From the NCBI GenBank assembly GCA_002270565.1, contig NQMI01000040.1, forward strand, positions 92,506-156,505: 64,000 bases of DNA. The letters are read 5' to 3'. Below the pieces are notes generated by a model. That model did no database searches. It worked only from the letters and a program-made list of their open reading frames with translations, and was not told the DNA's origin. The stretch is from Stenocarpella maydis (Eukaryota; Ascomycota; Sordariomycetes; Diaporthales; Diaporthaceae). Positions 23,940 to 34,163 of this stretch are shown here, piece by piece (position 1 is the first letter of the stretch; each line of letters starts with the position of its first letter). Both the position numbers and the translations under genes were made by a program.

Positions 23940-24691
23940 TCTAGACTCCGATGACGCGGACGTGCCGGGTAGCCGGGCTGGACTGCATCTGGGAGCGGAG
24001 CGAGATGCCAAAGTGGTGCAGCGCAGACTTTGTGGCGCAGTAGTTTGCGCAGCGGGCGAGGGGGACGAGGGCGAGGCCGCTGGTGACGAGGATCACGGAG
24101 GCGACTGCGGGGGACGAGGGCGTGGTGCCCCCGCCCAGGGAGATTAGATGCGGCAGGAAGGCGGTTATGGTGAGCAGCGGGGAGGTGTAGTTGGTGTCGA
24201 CCTCGGTGGTGATCTTGGACGAGAGCTCGTCGTACGAGGAGGGGCTGGTGAAGTCCAGGGTGCGCTGGATGCCCGCGTTGAGGATTATGGAGGAGAGGGC
24301 GGGGTACTGCTTGGTTATGCTGAGGAGGAGCGAGTGAGTTTGTTGGTTACCCAGCTGACGAGGCTGCTTGTTGCCCATCTTGTGTCTTGTGATGCGCTCC
24401 CACCTCCCTTTCCCCCAGGCGAGGGCAGAGGGCGGTGGAGGGTGGTGATGGTTGCGCGGACGGGAGGCCTTACCGCTGAGCCCAGGGCTGGATCTCGCCA
24501 GTCTTGGTCATGTCGAACGCCTCGGCCACGACCTTGTCGCGGCCGTACTTGGCCTCGAGCTCCTGGAGGCGCTCTTTGCGCCGGCCGACGGCGATGACGA
24601 AGACGCCGTTCTCGACCATCCGCTCGGCCAGCGCCCGGCCTATGCCGGCGGTGGCGCCGGTGATGAGGACGGTCTTGTGTGGGAAGGGCAT
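23541..24691 (-). CDS. Short-chain dehydrogenase/reductase (DltE-like)
   Basis: Minus-strand exons 24691-24474, 24319-23947 and 23801-23541 join to 283 residues. TGATAGIG is at 11-18, NAGIQ at 87-91, Ser about 153 in LVTSG, and the catalytic YCATK with Tyr 166 and Lys 170. The last exon starts in DIIPPAVQTELH, the conserved C-terminal part of this subgroup. Intron 1 has a GTAAGG donor and CAG acceptor. Intron 2 is unusual: the only donor that avoids the following in-frame TAG is GTCTAG at 23946, and a (GT)17 tract (plus strand) follows within 10 bases. The enzyme is an NAD(P)-dependent oxidoreductase of unknown substrate. It is convergent with the Q/N-rich gene. Confidence 0.85.
23903..23936. 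repeat. (GT)17 microsatellite inside an SDR intron
   Basis: A perfect GT tract on the plus strand, CA on the transcribed strand. It lies about 10 bases after the weak donor of intron 2 of the SDR gene. Confidence 0.95.
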
Positions 24692-25515
24692 GTTGGTTGA
24701 TGTTTTTATCTTATTTCAGACAGCATAGAGCAGAGAGTACGGACAAGAAATGTTGTGATTCCGAGGGGTTAGTACGAGCTTTATGTCTGTCGTCGTTTTT
24801 GGATATGAACATGGGGCCCCACGATGGGTTGGCCGGGGCCTCGGTGGCTTCCATAACGCGAGGCTGCCTTCTTTACCGCTCTCATGCCTTGGAATTCCCA
24901 GCAGGATTGTTTCTGTCATGTTCTTGCTCAATCGATAGTCCTCACCGGTTATGCAGGCACAATCCCCCGAGCTGCATTGCCCAAAGGTAGGGCGTTCGCC
25001 GTCTCGCGCATCTCGGTCTTATCAACGGACATAACTCTCCTCTGCTTTCTCATATACCATGTATGTATGTACTATGTAGCATCAGAGATGCCTACGTGGC
25101 ACGTTGGATGTACCTGGATAAGTGCGTGCGTGCGCGCATATAGTCAGCCCTCTCCTCGTCCAATGCATTTTCCTAGGTACCTGCATGGTTCCGAAGGGTC
25201 CCTGGCGATATAATGTTACATCCATCGGTTGTGTGAGACGAGATAACTAACGTGCATTGGTGACCAGCATCCGGCTGCAGTCACAGCCGATACACTCTTC
25301 ACTCGTAGCTTGGCATCTTCTTCGGATTCCGAGAGCCCTGTCCGTTGTCTCTTGCTGACGTGAGATAACTGCTGGATGCGGCGCAGTCGAGCTACAAGTC
25401 TGGCTCAGCTCTCATCTCGGACGCAGCAGGGGGCGCCCGCGACGCCTTTTAGCAGCTGTTTTCGCGCCGGCGCCCGGTGTAAATATACCCACCCGGAATC
25501 GGGAAAACAGCAGGC
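24692..25515. promoter_or_regulatory. Divergent promoter between SDR and FMO genes
   Basis: About 820 bases lie between the minus-strand SDR start and the plus-strand FMO start. A TATAAT-like stretch and a CCTAGGTACC palindrome occur near 25175-25215, and a TAAATATACC stretch lies about 35 bases before the FMO start at 25480-25490 and could act as TATA box. No gene seen. Confidence 0.4.
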
Positions 25516-27250
25516 ATGCCTAACGCCTGCGTGATAGGCTCCGGTGCGTCATGTCCGCGCGGCTGCCTTCTGCTTTGCCACTAACATCTTGCCTTTGTAG
25601 GCCTCTCCGGGCTTGTCACCCTCAAGGAATGCCTCTCGGAGGGGTTTGAGGTTCGGTGCTTCGAGGCCCGCCCAGAGATCGGCGGGCAGTGGGCTCACCA
25701 GCCCGACGTGTCGCCGTCCGATCCTGCCAACAGCGTACAGTCATCCATCTACGATGGTGTGGTTCTCAACTCGTGCCGTGACACTTCGGCCATGTCCGAC
25801 TTCCCACTGGACCCGTCGAGATACGGGGACTACTTTGGGCACAAACAGCAGCTGCAGTACATGAACGAGTACGCGGACCACTTTGGCTTGAGGAAGCACA
25901 TACGCCTGAGCACGCGCGTTCTCACTACGGTGTCGAGAGAGGGTGGCTCATGGGGCGTGCGGGTCCAGGAGGAGGGAAAGGACGGCGTGGAGGAGCTCAC
26001 CTTTGACGCGGTCTTTGTCTGCGTCGGCCACCTCTCCACGCCTTCGATCCCGGAATTCAAGGGTCGGGATGCCTTCGAGGGCCAGTTCATGCACAGTCAC
26101 TTCTACCGCCGCCCAGGGCCTTTTGATCGCAAGAATGTTGCCATCATAGGCCTGGGGAGTTCCGCCGTCGATATTGCTTGCGAGATAGCTCCTGGTGCAG
26201 AGGAGGTGCATGTCATCAGTCGGCGAGGAGGGTGGGTTCTGCCTCGATACGTTCTGGGCAAGCCGGTTGAGGCGTTCGACAGTGAGTGTCTCGCGAGGCA
26301 TCTCGAGGATAGAGCTCAAGACTGACCATCTTTAAGACCGTGCGGCGCAGGTTTGGCTGCCGATTGGGCTTGCACAATGGCTGCAGACGAAGCTCTTACA
26401 AGTCGTTGACGGGAAGCCACCCCAGGCCATGCGAGCAGAGCACAAGATCCTCGAGCAAAGCCCTACTATCCGCGGCGACTTTGTGGAGAAGGTCCGCACG
26501 CAAGTTATAAACTTCCACAGAGGCAGCGTGGACCACCTGGTCGAGGATGGCATTGTCATCTCCGCCGTGAAGGGCGAGGAAACAACCACTGAGGAGCTCA
26601 AGGTGGACGCCATCATCGCCTGCACCGGATACAATCAGTTCGACTACCCGTTCCTGCCGCGAGACGTGGTCCGAGGCCCAGGCACGCCCGCCAACCGCGC
26701 CGCCCTGTATAAGCTCATCGTCCCGCCGTGCTACGACAACCTCTTCATGATGGGGCTTGCAGAGCTCGTCGGGCCCGCGGCCCCATCGTTCGAGGCGCAG
26801 GCCCGGTGGGCGTGCGCGGTGCTCTCGGGGCGGGTCACGCTGCCCGCCAAGGTCAATATGAACGAGGAAGTCAAGAAGTTCCAGGCCTGGCAGGAGAAAC
26901 ACTTTATCGGCTCAGAGCGCCACGCCCTGATTGTCTATGCGGTCCAGTACAATGACGAGCTGCTCGAGCCGCTGGGGGCGGTGCCCTCGTTCGGGAGCTG
27001 CCTGAAAAATGTTGTCGCGAGCGGGTACCCATGGCAGGCGCTCAAGGTCCTCAACTCGGTGTGGTTTGGGGTCACCAGCGCGGCGCAGTGGAGGTTGTTC
27101 GGGCATGGCGCGAAGGAGGAGCTGGCCGTCGAGACGCTGCTGAGGATTGGCGCCGGAGGGAAGACGTTGAGCAAGGGCGAAGCTAATCAGCTCGCTCGTC
27201 AACGTGCAAGCAGGTCGCCCATGGACAAGTGTGCTGTAGCAGAACTTTGA
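25516..27250 (+). CDS. Flavin-containing monooxygenase
   Basis: Exons 25516-25543, 25601-26281 and 26337-27250 (donors GTGCGT and GTGAGT, acceptors TAG and AAG) give 540 residues. The first intron splits the FAD motif VIGSGLSGL (residues 6-14). Further marks are GGQW about residue 35, the FMO signature FEGQFMHSHFY about 169-179 (FxGxxxHxxxY), the NADPH motif IIGLGSSAVD about 191-200, and CTGYNQFDYPF about 330. All are in the normal order and spacing for class B flavin monooxygenases, which oxygenate soft nucleophiles (N or S) using NADPH and O2. The HxxxY form favours FMO over Baeyer-Villiger enzymes. The substrate is unknown. A similar-size neighbourhood of redox genes exists, but dynactin p25 interrupts it. 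Confidence 0.92.
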
Positions 27251-27521
27251 TTTGGGTAAACTGGGGCTAATAGTCTGGCGAAGTATACCTTTTGCCAGAG
27301 AGCAATAATATTAGTGTAGTAAGTAAGAGCTCCTCAGCTGGAGAAAAGCAACATTGTTGTCGCTGAGTCAGCGACCTGCAAACGTGGCATGGGTGCTTGG
27401 GTCGCGTCTCCATCACCGGGACCGTGTCGGCCTGGTACTTCTCCAGGGCCACCGGCGAGCAAGTCGACGGCACGTCGCATGTCCTGAACAAGGCGACGCT
27501 TGAATCACCAAACTGCCCAAG
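27251..27521. other. Short intergenic spacer
   Basis: This 270-base spacer should hold the FMO terminator and the promoter of dynactin p25, which are in tandem. Nothing specific was recognised. Confidence 0.4.
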
Positions 27522-28257
27522 ATGTCTCGGCGACCGCCCAGAGGAGAATACATCGAGACCGTTTGTCGCCCTCGGCTCCCACTCCTGGTGCCTCTAGTAA
27601 TAGTCATCTAACCCTGAGCGCGCATCCAGGACACCGGCAACAAGGTGGCTCGCAAAGCTACCCTAGTCGGCACCCAGAACATCATGCTCGGCGGCAAGAC
27701 GGTGATCCAGCAGGAGGTCATGATCCGTGGCGACCTCGCACGAACCGCCAGCAGCTCCAGCGGAGGTGCGCCGACGAACAACACCGCCGTCGCCATCGGC
27801 AGGTACTGCTTCCTCAGCAAGGGTAGCTGTCTGCGGCCCCCCGGACGCATGTACAAAGGGTTTGCATGCCCCACGTCCCTGCCCGCTCTGCCACAGCCCC
27901 CCTAGACGCGAGACTGACCAGCGCCCTCGGATCCGCAGCATCTTCACCTACATGCCCCTCCGCATGGGCGACCACGTCTTTGTCGGCCAGAACACCGTCG
28001 TCCAGGCCGCCAGCGTCGGCTCCCACATATACATAGGCAACGACGCAGTCGTCGGCGAGTTCGCCATTATAAAGGACTACGTGCGCATCCTCGACGGCTC
28101 CGTCGTCCCGCCAAACATGGTCATCCCGAGCTTCAGCATCGTCGCCGGCCAGCCCGCCAGGGTCATCGGCGAGATCCCCGAGGGCGGCCAGGAGCAGTTC
28201 GAGCTTAGGGAGCTCTACAAGTCCGTTGGGAACAACCCGCAGCCGATTCCTGCCTGA
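27522..28257 (+). CDS. ro-12: Dynactin subunit p25 (DCTN5 homologue)
   Basis: Exons 27522-27560, 27630-27859 and 27939-28257 give 195 residues. The N-terminus MSRRPPRGEYIET joins to DTGNKVARKATLVGTQNIML, the hallmark p25 start. GGKTVIQQEVMIRGDL, the MPLRMGDHVFVGQNTVVQAA repeats and PNMVIPSFSIVAGQPARVIG form the left-handed hexapeptide beta-helix. p25 caps the pointed end of the Arp1 filament with p27 and links dynein-dynactin to early endosomes; in Neurospora its loss gives the ropy phenotype. The first donor (GTTTGT) is weak but restores the conserved junction, and the last intron's CAG at 27936-27938 restores KGIFTYMPLRMG. A Ser/Gly-rich insertion (ASSSSGGAPTN) near residue 50 is usual in fungal orthologues. 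Confidence 0.93.
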
Positions 28258-28805
28258 GGAGCACGCTTACAGACAGGCGGGACAGTATCTTGTTGTTGAG
28301 ACACTGTCACAGGCCCATGGCGTGTTCACCCGGCTGCGACAGGGCTGTCACTACTAGGCCAGCGCAGAGAGGCCTGCCTGTCTGAGTTGGGTCCGCTGGT
28401 CTAATGATGCCTTGGAGACGCTGCGAATCATATCAACCAGCCCGGCACCAAAAGGCCTGTTCGTTTCGGCCAACTTGCATGTGTAGACAAAATCCTGCCC
28501 TGGCAAGCCCCAGTGTCCGCATGCGAAATGCAGGCTGCTGCCACCACACTGATCATCAAGCCACGGGCGCACTGCTCGCCACTTTCCAACGCGGTCGCGA
28601 GGTAGTATGAGCAGGGCGGGGTTGATCTGTCGCCATACTTGTTCCTGGGAAAGCACAAGCCCAGGCCTGCAGGACTGCTGTATGCTGCATTCGCTGCAAC
28701 CACAAGAAGCATGCATCGAATGGGGCAGTGCAGGCCGCACGAAGCCCCATTGAAATCTGCACTTTGCGCGTGCATCCAGCCCACGTCCGCCTGAACTGTC
28801 CGCAT
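28258..28805. other. Intergenic between convergent genes
   Basis: This is the 3' flank of p25 and of the third SDR. Three overlapping minus-strand frames (28354-28805) and a plus frame lack motifs. Confidence 0.45.
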
Positions 28806-29663
28806 TTACTCGGGATAGACCATTTTCCGTGTCACTCCGCCATCGACGACCATCTCTGTGCCCGTGACAAATTCCGCCTTGGTGAGGTACTCGACCGCAG
28901 CGAGGATGTCTTCGACCTTACCGACCCTCCCGTTCAGGTGCCACTTATGGTCGTCCTTCGAGAGTCCCTCCTCCCACGCGGCGCCTTTCTCATCAGCCGC
29001 CTTGCACTCATTCCCCGCGTGGATCCACCCGGGGAGAATTGCATTCACACGTACACCCACGGGCGCGAGGCTGACAGCCATACTGTGCGTCAAGCCGACT
29101 AGGCCGGCCTTTGTCGCTGCATAACCCTCCGAGTCTGGCTCGCTCTGGTGCGCACGTGTGGAAGACATATGGATAATACTCCCGCTGCTCTCGCGCCCGC
29201 AGTCCGGCTGCCTCTTTAGCAAGGGGAGGCATGCCCTGCTCAGCAGAAGAGGGGCCGTCAGATTCGTCTCCAGGCTGGCAGTCCACGACGCCGTGAACTC
29301 TTCGGCCGTGGAGTCGAGGATGCTAGGCCCGCCGACGCCGGCTGTGAACGCGGCGTTGTTCACAAGGACGTCCAGGTGGTCTGCGAAGAAGTCTGATGCT
29401 GCCTTTGCGGCCCGGTCGATGTCGCCCGGCTGCCGGAGGTCGCAATGCAGGGCATCGAATGGCTTGGGCGCCCCTGGTGAGGATGCTGGCACGGGCGCCG
29501 AGCTCGTGAGTGTTTCACATGTGTGTCGAAGCTCTTCCTGGTTGTTATCTACTAGGAATACGCGGTGGCCCTTCTGGACGAGCAGCCGCGACAGACCTCG
29601 GCCTATACCGCGGCCAGCGCCGGTGATGAGGAAATGTAGAGGCTTGCTGGGGGTCGTCACCAT
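28806..29663 (-). CDS. Classical short-chain dehydrogenase/reductase
   Basis: A single exon of 285 codons. TGAGRGIG is at residues 14-21, VDNN after beta-2 about 38-41, NNAA at 102-105, Ser about 167 in MSSTR, catalytic Tyr 181 and Lys 185 in YAATK, and the typical ending VTGTEMVVDGGVTRK. These define a classical, soluble NAD(P)-dependent SDR. The Asp-Asn pair after the second strand hints at NAD rather than NADP preference. It is convergent with dynactin p25 and divergent from the next gene, with about 330 bases between starts. The substrate is unknown. Unlike the other two SDRs here it has no intron. Confidence 0.92.
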   Translation of the reverse strand: MVTTPSKPLHFLITGAGRGIGRGLSRLLVQKGHRVFLVDNNQEELRHTCETLTSSAPVPASSPGAPKPFDALHCDLRQPGDIDRAAKAASDFFADHLDVLVNNAAFTAGVGGPSILDSTAEEFTASWTASLETNLTAPLLLSRACLPLLKRQPDCGRESSGSIIHMSSTRAHQSEPDSEGYAATKAGLVGLTHSMAVSLAPVGVRVNAILPGWIHAGNECKAADEKGAAWEEGLSKDDHKWHLNGRVGKVEDILAAVEYLTKAEFVTGTEMVVDGGVTRKMVYPE

Positions 29664-29992
29664 CGCGGAACGAGTCTAGGCGTAGATCTCTTGTGCAGCT
29701 CTGTCGAGGAGCGAATCGAAATGGTTCGCCTTGACTCACTAGGGATACTTGTTAAGTAGGATTAGATTTCCTCATGAACCTCCACCGAAGATGGAGTTGA
29801 CTGGAACTCGCATTAATAAGCAAGCCTCTTCTCCATCAACGCACGGGCCACAATTCCACACTCCACATCCTCAATGGCCCATGCAATCGACCTCGCGTTT
29901 ACAACAGCATCCCTCTCAAACATCGGCCACCAGGAGGGTTTCAATGGCATGAGTGAGCAACACTCTGGTTTTTCCCGGGTAATACCGTCGAA
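29664..29992. promoter_or_regulatory. Compact divergent promoter
   Basis: Only 329 bases separate the starts of the SDR (minus) and the unrecognised 402-residue gene (plus), so the two probably share promoter DNA. No clear TATA box was seen. Confidence 0.4.
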
Positions 29993-31201
29993 ATGGCCTC
30001 ACATCGCACAAAACGTCCAAGAACAGACGCCGGACCGTCCTCTGCTAGACATTCACAGCAGGAACCACCAGCTACACCAGCCGCTGCGACAAGACCACAG
30101 TCCTCATCAGCAGAACGCCATGAAAGACCAGCACCGAATTCCCAGCCGTCAACAGCACCGGGAAATATATCCATGCCGATCCATGAAGCTCTAGCATATA
30201 TCGACCCTGACTACAAGACCCCTCATGACCTCTATCTTGTCCTGATTTATGCAGCTGCGGCGCACTCGGACGTCGCAGAGATGATGGACCGATTCGCCTG
30301 CCCCCACAGAGACCGGATCATTCTCCAGCGTGAAATGCGTGAGCTTCCACGTGCCATGGGCTCAGAGGCTCTATTCGTGCCTATGTGGCCGCTTCTCCCT
30401 CCAACAAGGCCAGGGCGTCCTCACGGACCTGCGAGGCCTAAAGAGGTCGTCGCAGCAGAACGGTCAGAAAAAGCAGCCAGGATTGCGGCGAGGAAAAAAG
30501 CGCTGGAGGACAGAAAAGCCGGCGTTGCGCCTCGCAAGGTGAAAATCCCAACAAAGGATAAGAACTTCACCTATCTAGTCCGCCAGACTGAGGAAGAGCT
30601 TGGCTGGACCGGCAAGTACGACGACCAAGGGCCAAAGAAAGGTTGGTCACAGAAAAAGAAGAGGCAGCATTGGTACGACAAAGCTGTCCAGGCGGAAGCC
30701 ACCATCGCCTGGATGCAGGAACAACTCCTTGAGAACATGACGGACCGCGAACGTCGGACCAGGCGGGGATTGATGGTGAATGTCTCGACATTCGGCACCA
30801 AGAAGAATGCACTGGTTGCTATGAAGGATATCATACATACCATCCTGGTTGATACAGGAGATATCGGGGCCCAGCTGAGGGAGAACTGGCTCCCTACGCT
30901 TTGGGACAGGTTCAGAAAGGCTGTCGATTTCCTGAGCCCTGAAGATTTGACTACGCTGAGGAATGATAGGAAGTGCATCAAGGACTTGAGGTCACTGATT
31001 CGAGCCGCCAGAGTCAAAGGGCTTACAGAAGATGTACTGAAGGACATCCTCGACAGTTTTGCTCCTGGCACTGAGGTTGAAGCCGACTCGACTAGCGACG
31101 GAGAAGAGCCGTCGACCGCGTCGGGCAGCTCAGATGAGTTGGAGGTTTCCTCGGATGAAGATACTGAAGGAGACCTGGCGGGAGGGCAATTCCTCGAATA
31201 G
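29993..31201 (+). CDS. Unrecognised 402-residue charged protein
   Basis: A single open frame from ATG to TAG. I do not recognise the family. The N-terminus carries a basic cluster KRPRTD that could be a nuclear signal, then about 55 residues of Pro/Ala/Ser/Gln-rich, probably disordered sequence. A folded-looking part from about residue 60 to 360 is rich in Arg, Lys and Trp, with EELGWTGKYDDQGPKKGWSQ and WYDKAVQAEATIAWMQEQLL. The last 45 residues are Ser/Asp/Glu-rich. No signal peptide, membrane segment or zinc site. Codon use is less GC-biased than in neighbouring housekeeping genes, and the gene borders a decayed, repeat-rich zone, so it may be lineage-specific. Confidence 0.65.
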   Translation: MASHRTKRPRTDAGPSSARHSQQEPPATPAAATRPQSSSAERHERPAPNSQPSTAPGNISMPIHEALAYIDPDYKTPHDLYLVLIYAAAAHSDVAEMMDRFACPHRDRIILQREMRELPRAMGSEALFVPMWPLLPPTRPGRPHGPARPKEVVAAERSEKAARIAARKKALEDRKAGVAPRKVKIPTKDKNFTYLVRQTEEELGWTGKYDDQGPKKGWSQKKKRQHWYDKAVQAEATIAWMQEQLLENMTDRERRTRRGLMVNVSTFGTKKNALVAMKDIIHTILVDTGDIGAQLRENWLPTLWDRFRKAVDFLSPEDLTTLRNDRKCIKDLRSLIRAARVKGLTEDVLKDILDSFAPGTEVEADSTSDGEEPSTASGSSDELEVSSDEDTEGDLAGGQFLE

Positions 31202-32565
31202 CTCCGCTCTGAGTGTTATGATGATTCAGGAGCAGAGAGCTTTGAGGAACAGAACTCTGAGATAGGCTGATGCCCAGCTTGGGTCTGTGCATCCGTGCGC
31301 TCGCTCACCCAAGACCGTAGTTAACACAAGGGGCAGAAAGAGTCAATATGGCTTGTACCTGAGCACCTAGGTCAACAGTCGTTCCGGAACAGCCGATTTC
31401 AATGAAAATGGCCAATTCGTTTCGTTGTGGGAGCTAACCTGCGTTGGATGTCTTGCGTAGCAAGACCAATTCCGAGTCCCAGGTAGACTCTTTTCGGTGC
31501 AGAGTGCGCATTCATGTTACCAAGTCCACTCAGTCGAAGAGTTATTGGCGGGCAGGGGAGTTGGGCCAGCCAATACATCCTAGGCGTCTCGATCAACACC
31601 CCCTCCCCCCCTTTTGGTGAAAAAACGAGGAGCTAGCATGAGAGAGGGGATTGCTATGCCATTTGAATGAGGAAATGAAGCAGACCTACTCATAGAAATT
31701 CGTTAGCAAATTCCTGCAGTCTATTTCTACCGACGGAAACTGGCTACAGGCAATGGAATTGACTAGCGAGCGGGGCGGATGAAATCCATCCTTGGTAGGT
31801 ACTCGGGATTTCTTTGTCGCGATTAGGGGCGACTGTAGGACGGTGAGACGTCTTGAGCGTGGTCTCATAGTCAAAATCATGAATACAAAGCAGCTCGAGG
31901 ATTTGCATCATTACACGGCAATGGGCATGTGAGAGATAACTAGGGATTATGGACTGTGATGGAGTAAGTTCAATTTGATGCTACCATTACGTTCCTGCAA
32001 GGGTTTTTTTTTTTTTTTTTTTTTTTTTGAACTCGCCAATTTTTTCTCTACCGCCGGTCGATAAGGTACCAGCTATTTGCACACACAGAAATAGAGGAGG
32101 ATATACCAGTAAATTCCCTACAACACGGACGCCCATCACAGCTATCCTTTACATGCTTAGCTACCGAGATATCCCTAACACTATTGATATCTAGGTAAGC
32201 TCTCAGATGTAGATTGGTCTTGAGTATGTGGAGTATGCTTGCGAAGTGAGCTGGGTGATTTCCGAATGGTTCTGGCTGTGACATCAGTGATACGGGAGCG
32301 CCCCCTTTCTATGAGTGCGAGTATTCAGTCCTTCGCAGAAGAGATTTGTTTGCATCTCTGTTTGCATTTCTGTTTGGTGTGTCAGCTCCAAGTTCTACCC
32401 CGGGCTGGCAAAGAAATTCCACTTCGGGGCTGCCGCCGTCTTCGAACAAAAATGTGGTAGCAGTGTCTGACACATTCATTCCCCCATCTTTCACTGCCCT
32501 TGATTTACTACCTTCCAGTCACTGCCTGCCTCCTCTCTCTCTCTCATTTTCCCTCTCTCCCCTAA
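31202..32565. other. Gene-free stretch, degraded
   Basis: No supported gene. Short minus-strand frames (31399-31599, 32048-32284) look like chance. The stretch has lower GC content and a long T tract, and may contain decayed coding or repeat remnants that I cannot identify. Confidence 0.4.
32004..32028. repeat. T25 homopolymer
   Basis: An uninterrupted run of 25 T on the plus strand, preceded by GGG and followed by GAACTCGCC. It could be the poly(A) end of an inserted minus-strand retroposon (for example a LINE or processed transcript), but no such body was recognised beside it. Confidence 0.85.
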
Positions 32566-33795
32566 ATGCACTCTGATTCTGATCTCCCACAAAAGCTCGT
32601 TTTCAGACCAGGGCTGCACAGGAGGCCTACCAAAGGCTGGCTACAATACAAGCAACTGCATGGTGAGAAAAAGACTGTTCTCCACAGTGGTCGCTTCTCC
32701 AAAGCCATCGCTTCAGCGGTTGGCAAGATGATTCATCTCAACGATTTGGTGATCAGGCATCGGTCGCGCAGATGTGCTGGTGATGAGCTTTGGAGCCCGA
32801 GTGTTTCCCGAAAGATGAAGGAGTTTATCACAAATCCCTCCCGCCTAGTCGAGGAGATGATGCTACACACAATGTCCTGGGAAAAGGCGAGAGTCCATAA
32901 GATGACGGACGCACCCACCCACCTCCTACCAAATCCCGCTAGCGATCCATGCCGCAGGCTTCTCTCTCGCCCACTTCAGATTCGACTTGACACCTCCTGG
33001 CTCTTTCCGGCTGAGGATTGGTAACGATGAGACAGACCGTTTGAAGTCTTTTGCTCAGGGCTTGAAGTCGTTCAAGTTCAGTATCAGAGCCGAGCCGAAA
33101 GGTCATAGGGCATCCAATCGAGATGCACAGGCGATTTGGGATCTTCACAACTTGCTTGTCGTCTTCACGGGATCTGAAAAGTTGAACTTCGTGGCACTGG
33201 ATTTCGCTTTTTGGGAGAGAGATTTTTTCTCTTCAAACCGTTCACCTCATCCAGATCATACCGCCATCGGCCCCTTCCTGCCCGACTAGCATGGGCCCCA
33301 GAATATTCATCTGCAGAACTGCTCGATCACCTTGCCAGAGCTTCGAACATTGGCCAACCTCCCCAGGAAGAGACCTGCCACCTTGGGACTCTGGCATGTC
33401 TACTTACAGGATGGAAATTGAGCTGATGCCGTGGTACTTCTGCGTTCGGAAGTGCTGAGCGGAAGACTCAGTCAAAAATCGGTAAGCAGCCTCCTCACTT
33501 CCATCCCTGCCTTGCTTTTTCCCGGCTGTAACTTGAGTGCTTGCATTGCTTTCGGTATGAGAAGCAGATGATGGGAACACAGAACCACGTCCCGCACCTT
33601 CTCACGTCTCTTCTACGTAAATGGGCTGACTTTAAACGCACAGGATGTGAGGAGCCCGCTCAGAGCAGAGTGCTTGACCATGCCTGAGGCCGAGAGAACG
33701 AGGGTCTCGATCACCGCCCTTGCAAAGACTCCAAGGTCAACTTTTACATTAAGGGACATGACGGTGGGTTCGCCATGAACCCACTGCGTGCTTAA
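32566..33795 (+). pseudogene. Decayed F-box/LRR-type fungal gene
   Basis: Coding-like pieces appear in order but in changing frames. Frame 1 runs from the ATG at 32566 (FSKAIASAVGKMIHLNDLVI). From about 32920 the reading passes to frame 2 (LPLAIHAAGFSLAHFRFDL-like segment, then LKSFKFSIRAEPKGH and LLVVFTGSEKLNFVALDF). TAG at 33287 interrupts just before HLQNCSITLPELRTLANLPR, and TGA follows at 33422. The C-terminal piece near 33709-33795 (KDSKVNFYIKGHDGGFAMNP) is again in frame 1, with another TGA upstream. This is the leucine-rich domain of the large fungal F-box-like family. One frameshift and at least two stops argue for a pseudogene, although unrecognised introns could explain part. Confidence 0.6.
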
Positions 33796-34163
33796 TATAG
33801 CCGATACACTGGATCAAAGGCATCGTTAACTATCAGAGAACAATATGCGCGGAAACAGCCGGGCGGTAGATCGAGGGAATAGGTCCAAAACCGTGCAGTG
33901 TGTTCTACAGATCTTGTGCTCGGCACAGCATATACGGCAGCGATGGACATGAGAGAGGAGTGTCGGTGCCATCAAGTCACGCACAGAAGTTTACATGTAG
34001 AGTATGTAAAAAATTGAAGAAAAAAAAAAGGTTTCCCCCCAGCTTCCTATGATGAAAATGACAAGACTGTGATAAATCAATCTAGATGTTGTCAAGCATG
34101 TAAAAGTGTTCTCGTCATGCCAGGCAGTGGGTGGTCTCAGAAATACTGAGATATTAGAACCCT
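33796..34163. other. Intergenic
   Basis: This is the 3' side of the MetE-type gene (minus) and of the decayed F-box-like gene. It contains an A-rich stretch at about 34008-34030; no gene. Confidence 0.4.

Noticed and set aside
23541..29663. Biosynthetic gene cluster made of SDR, FMO and SDR
   Set aside because: There is no backbone enzyme, and dynactin p25 and other unrelated genes interrupt the set.
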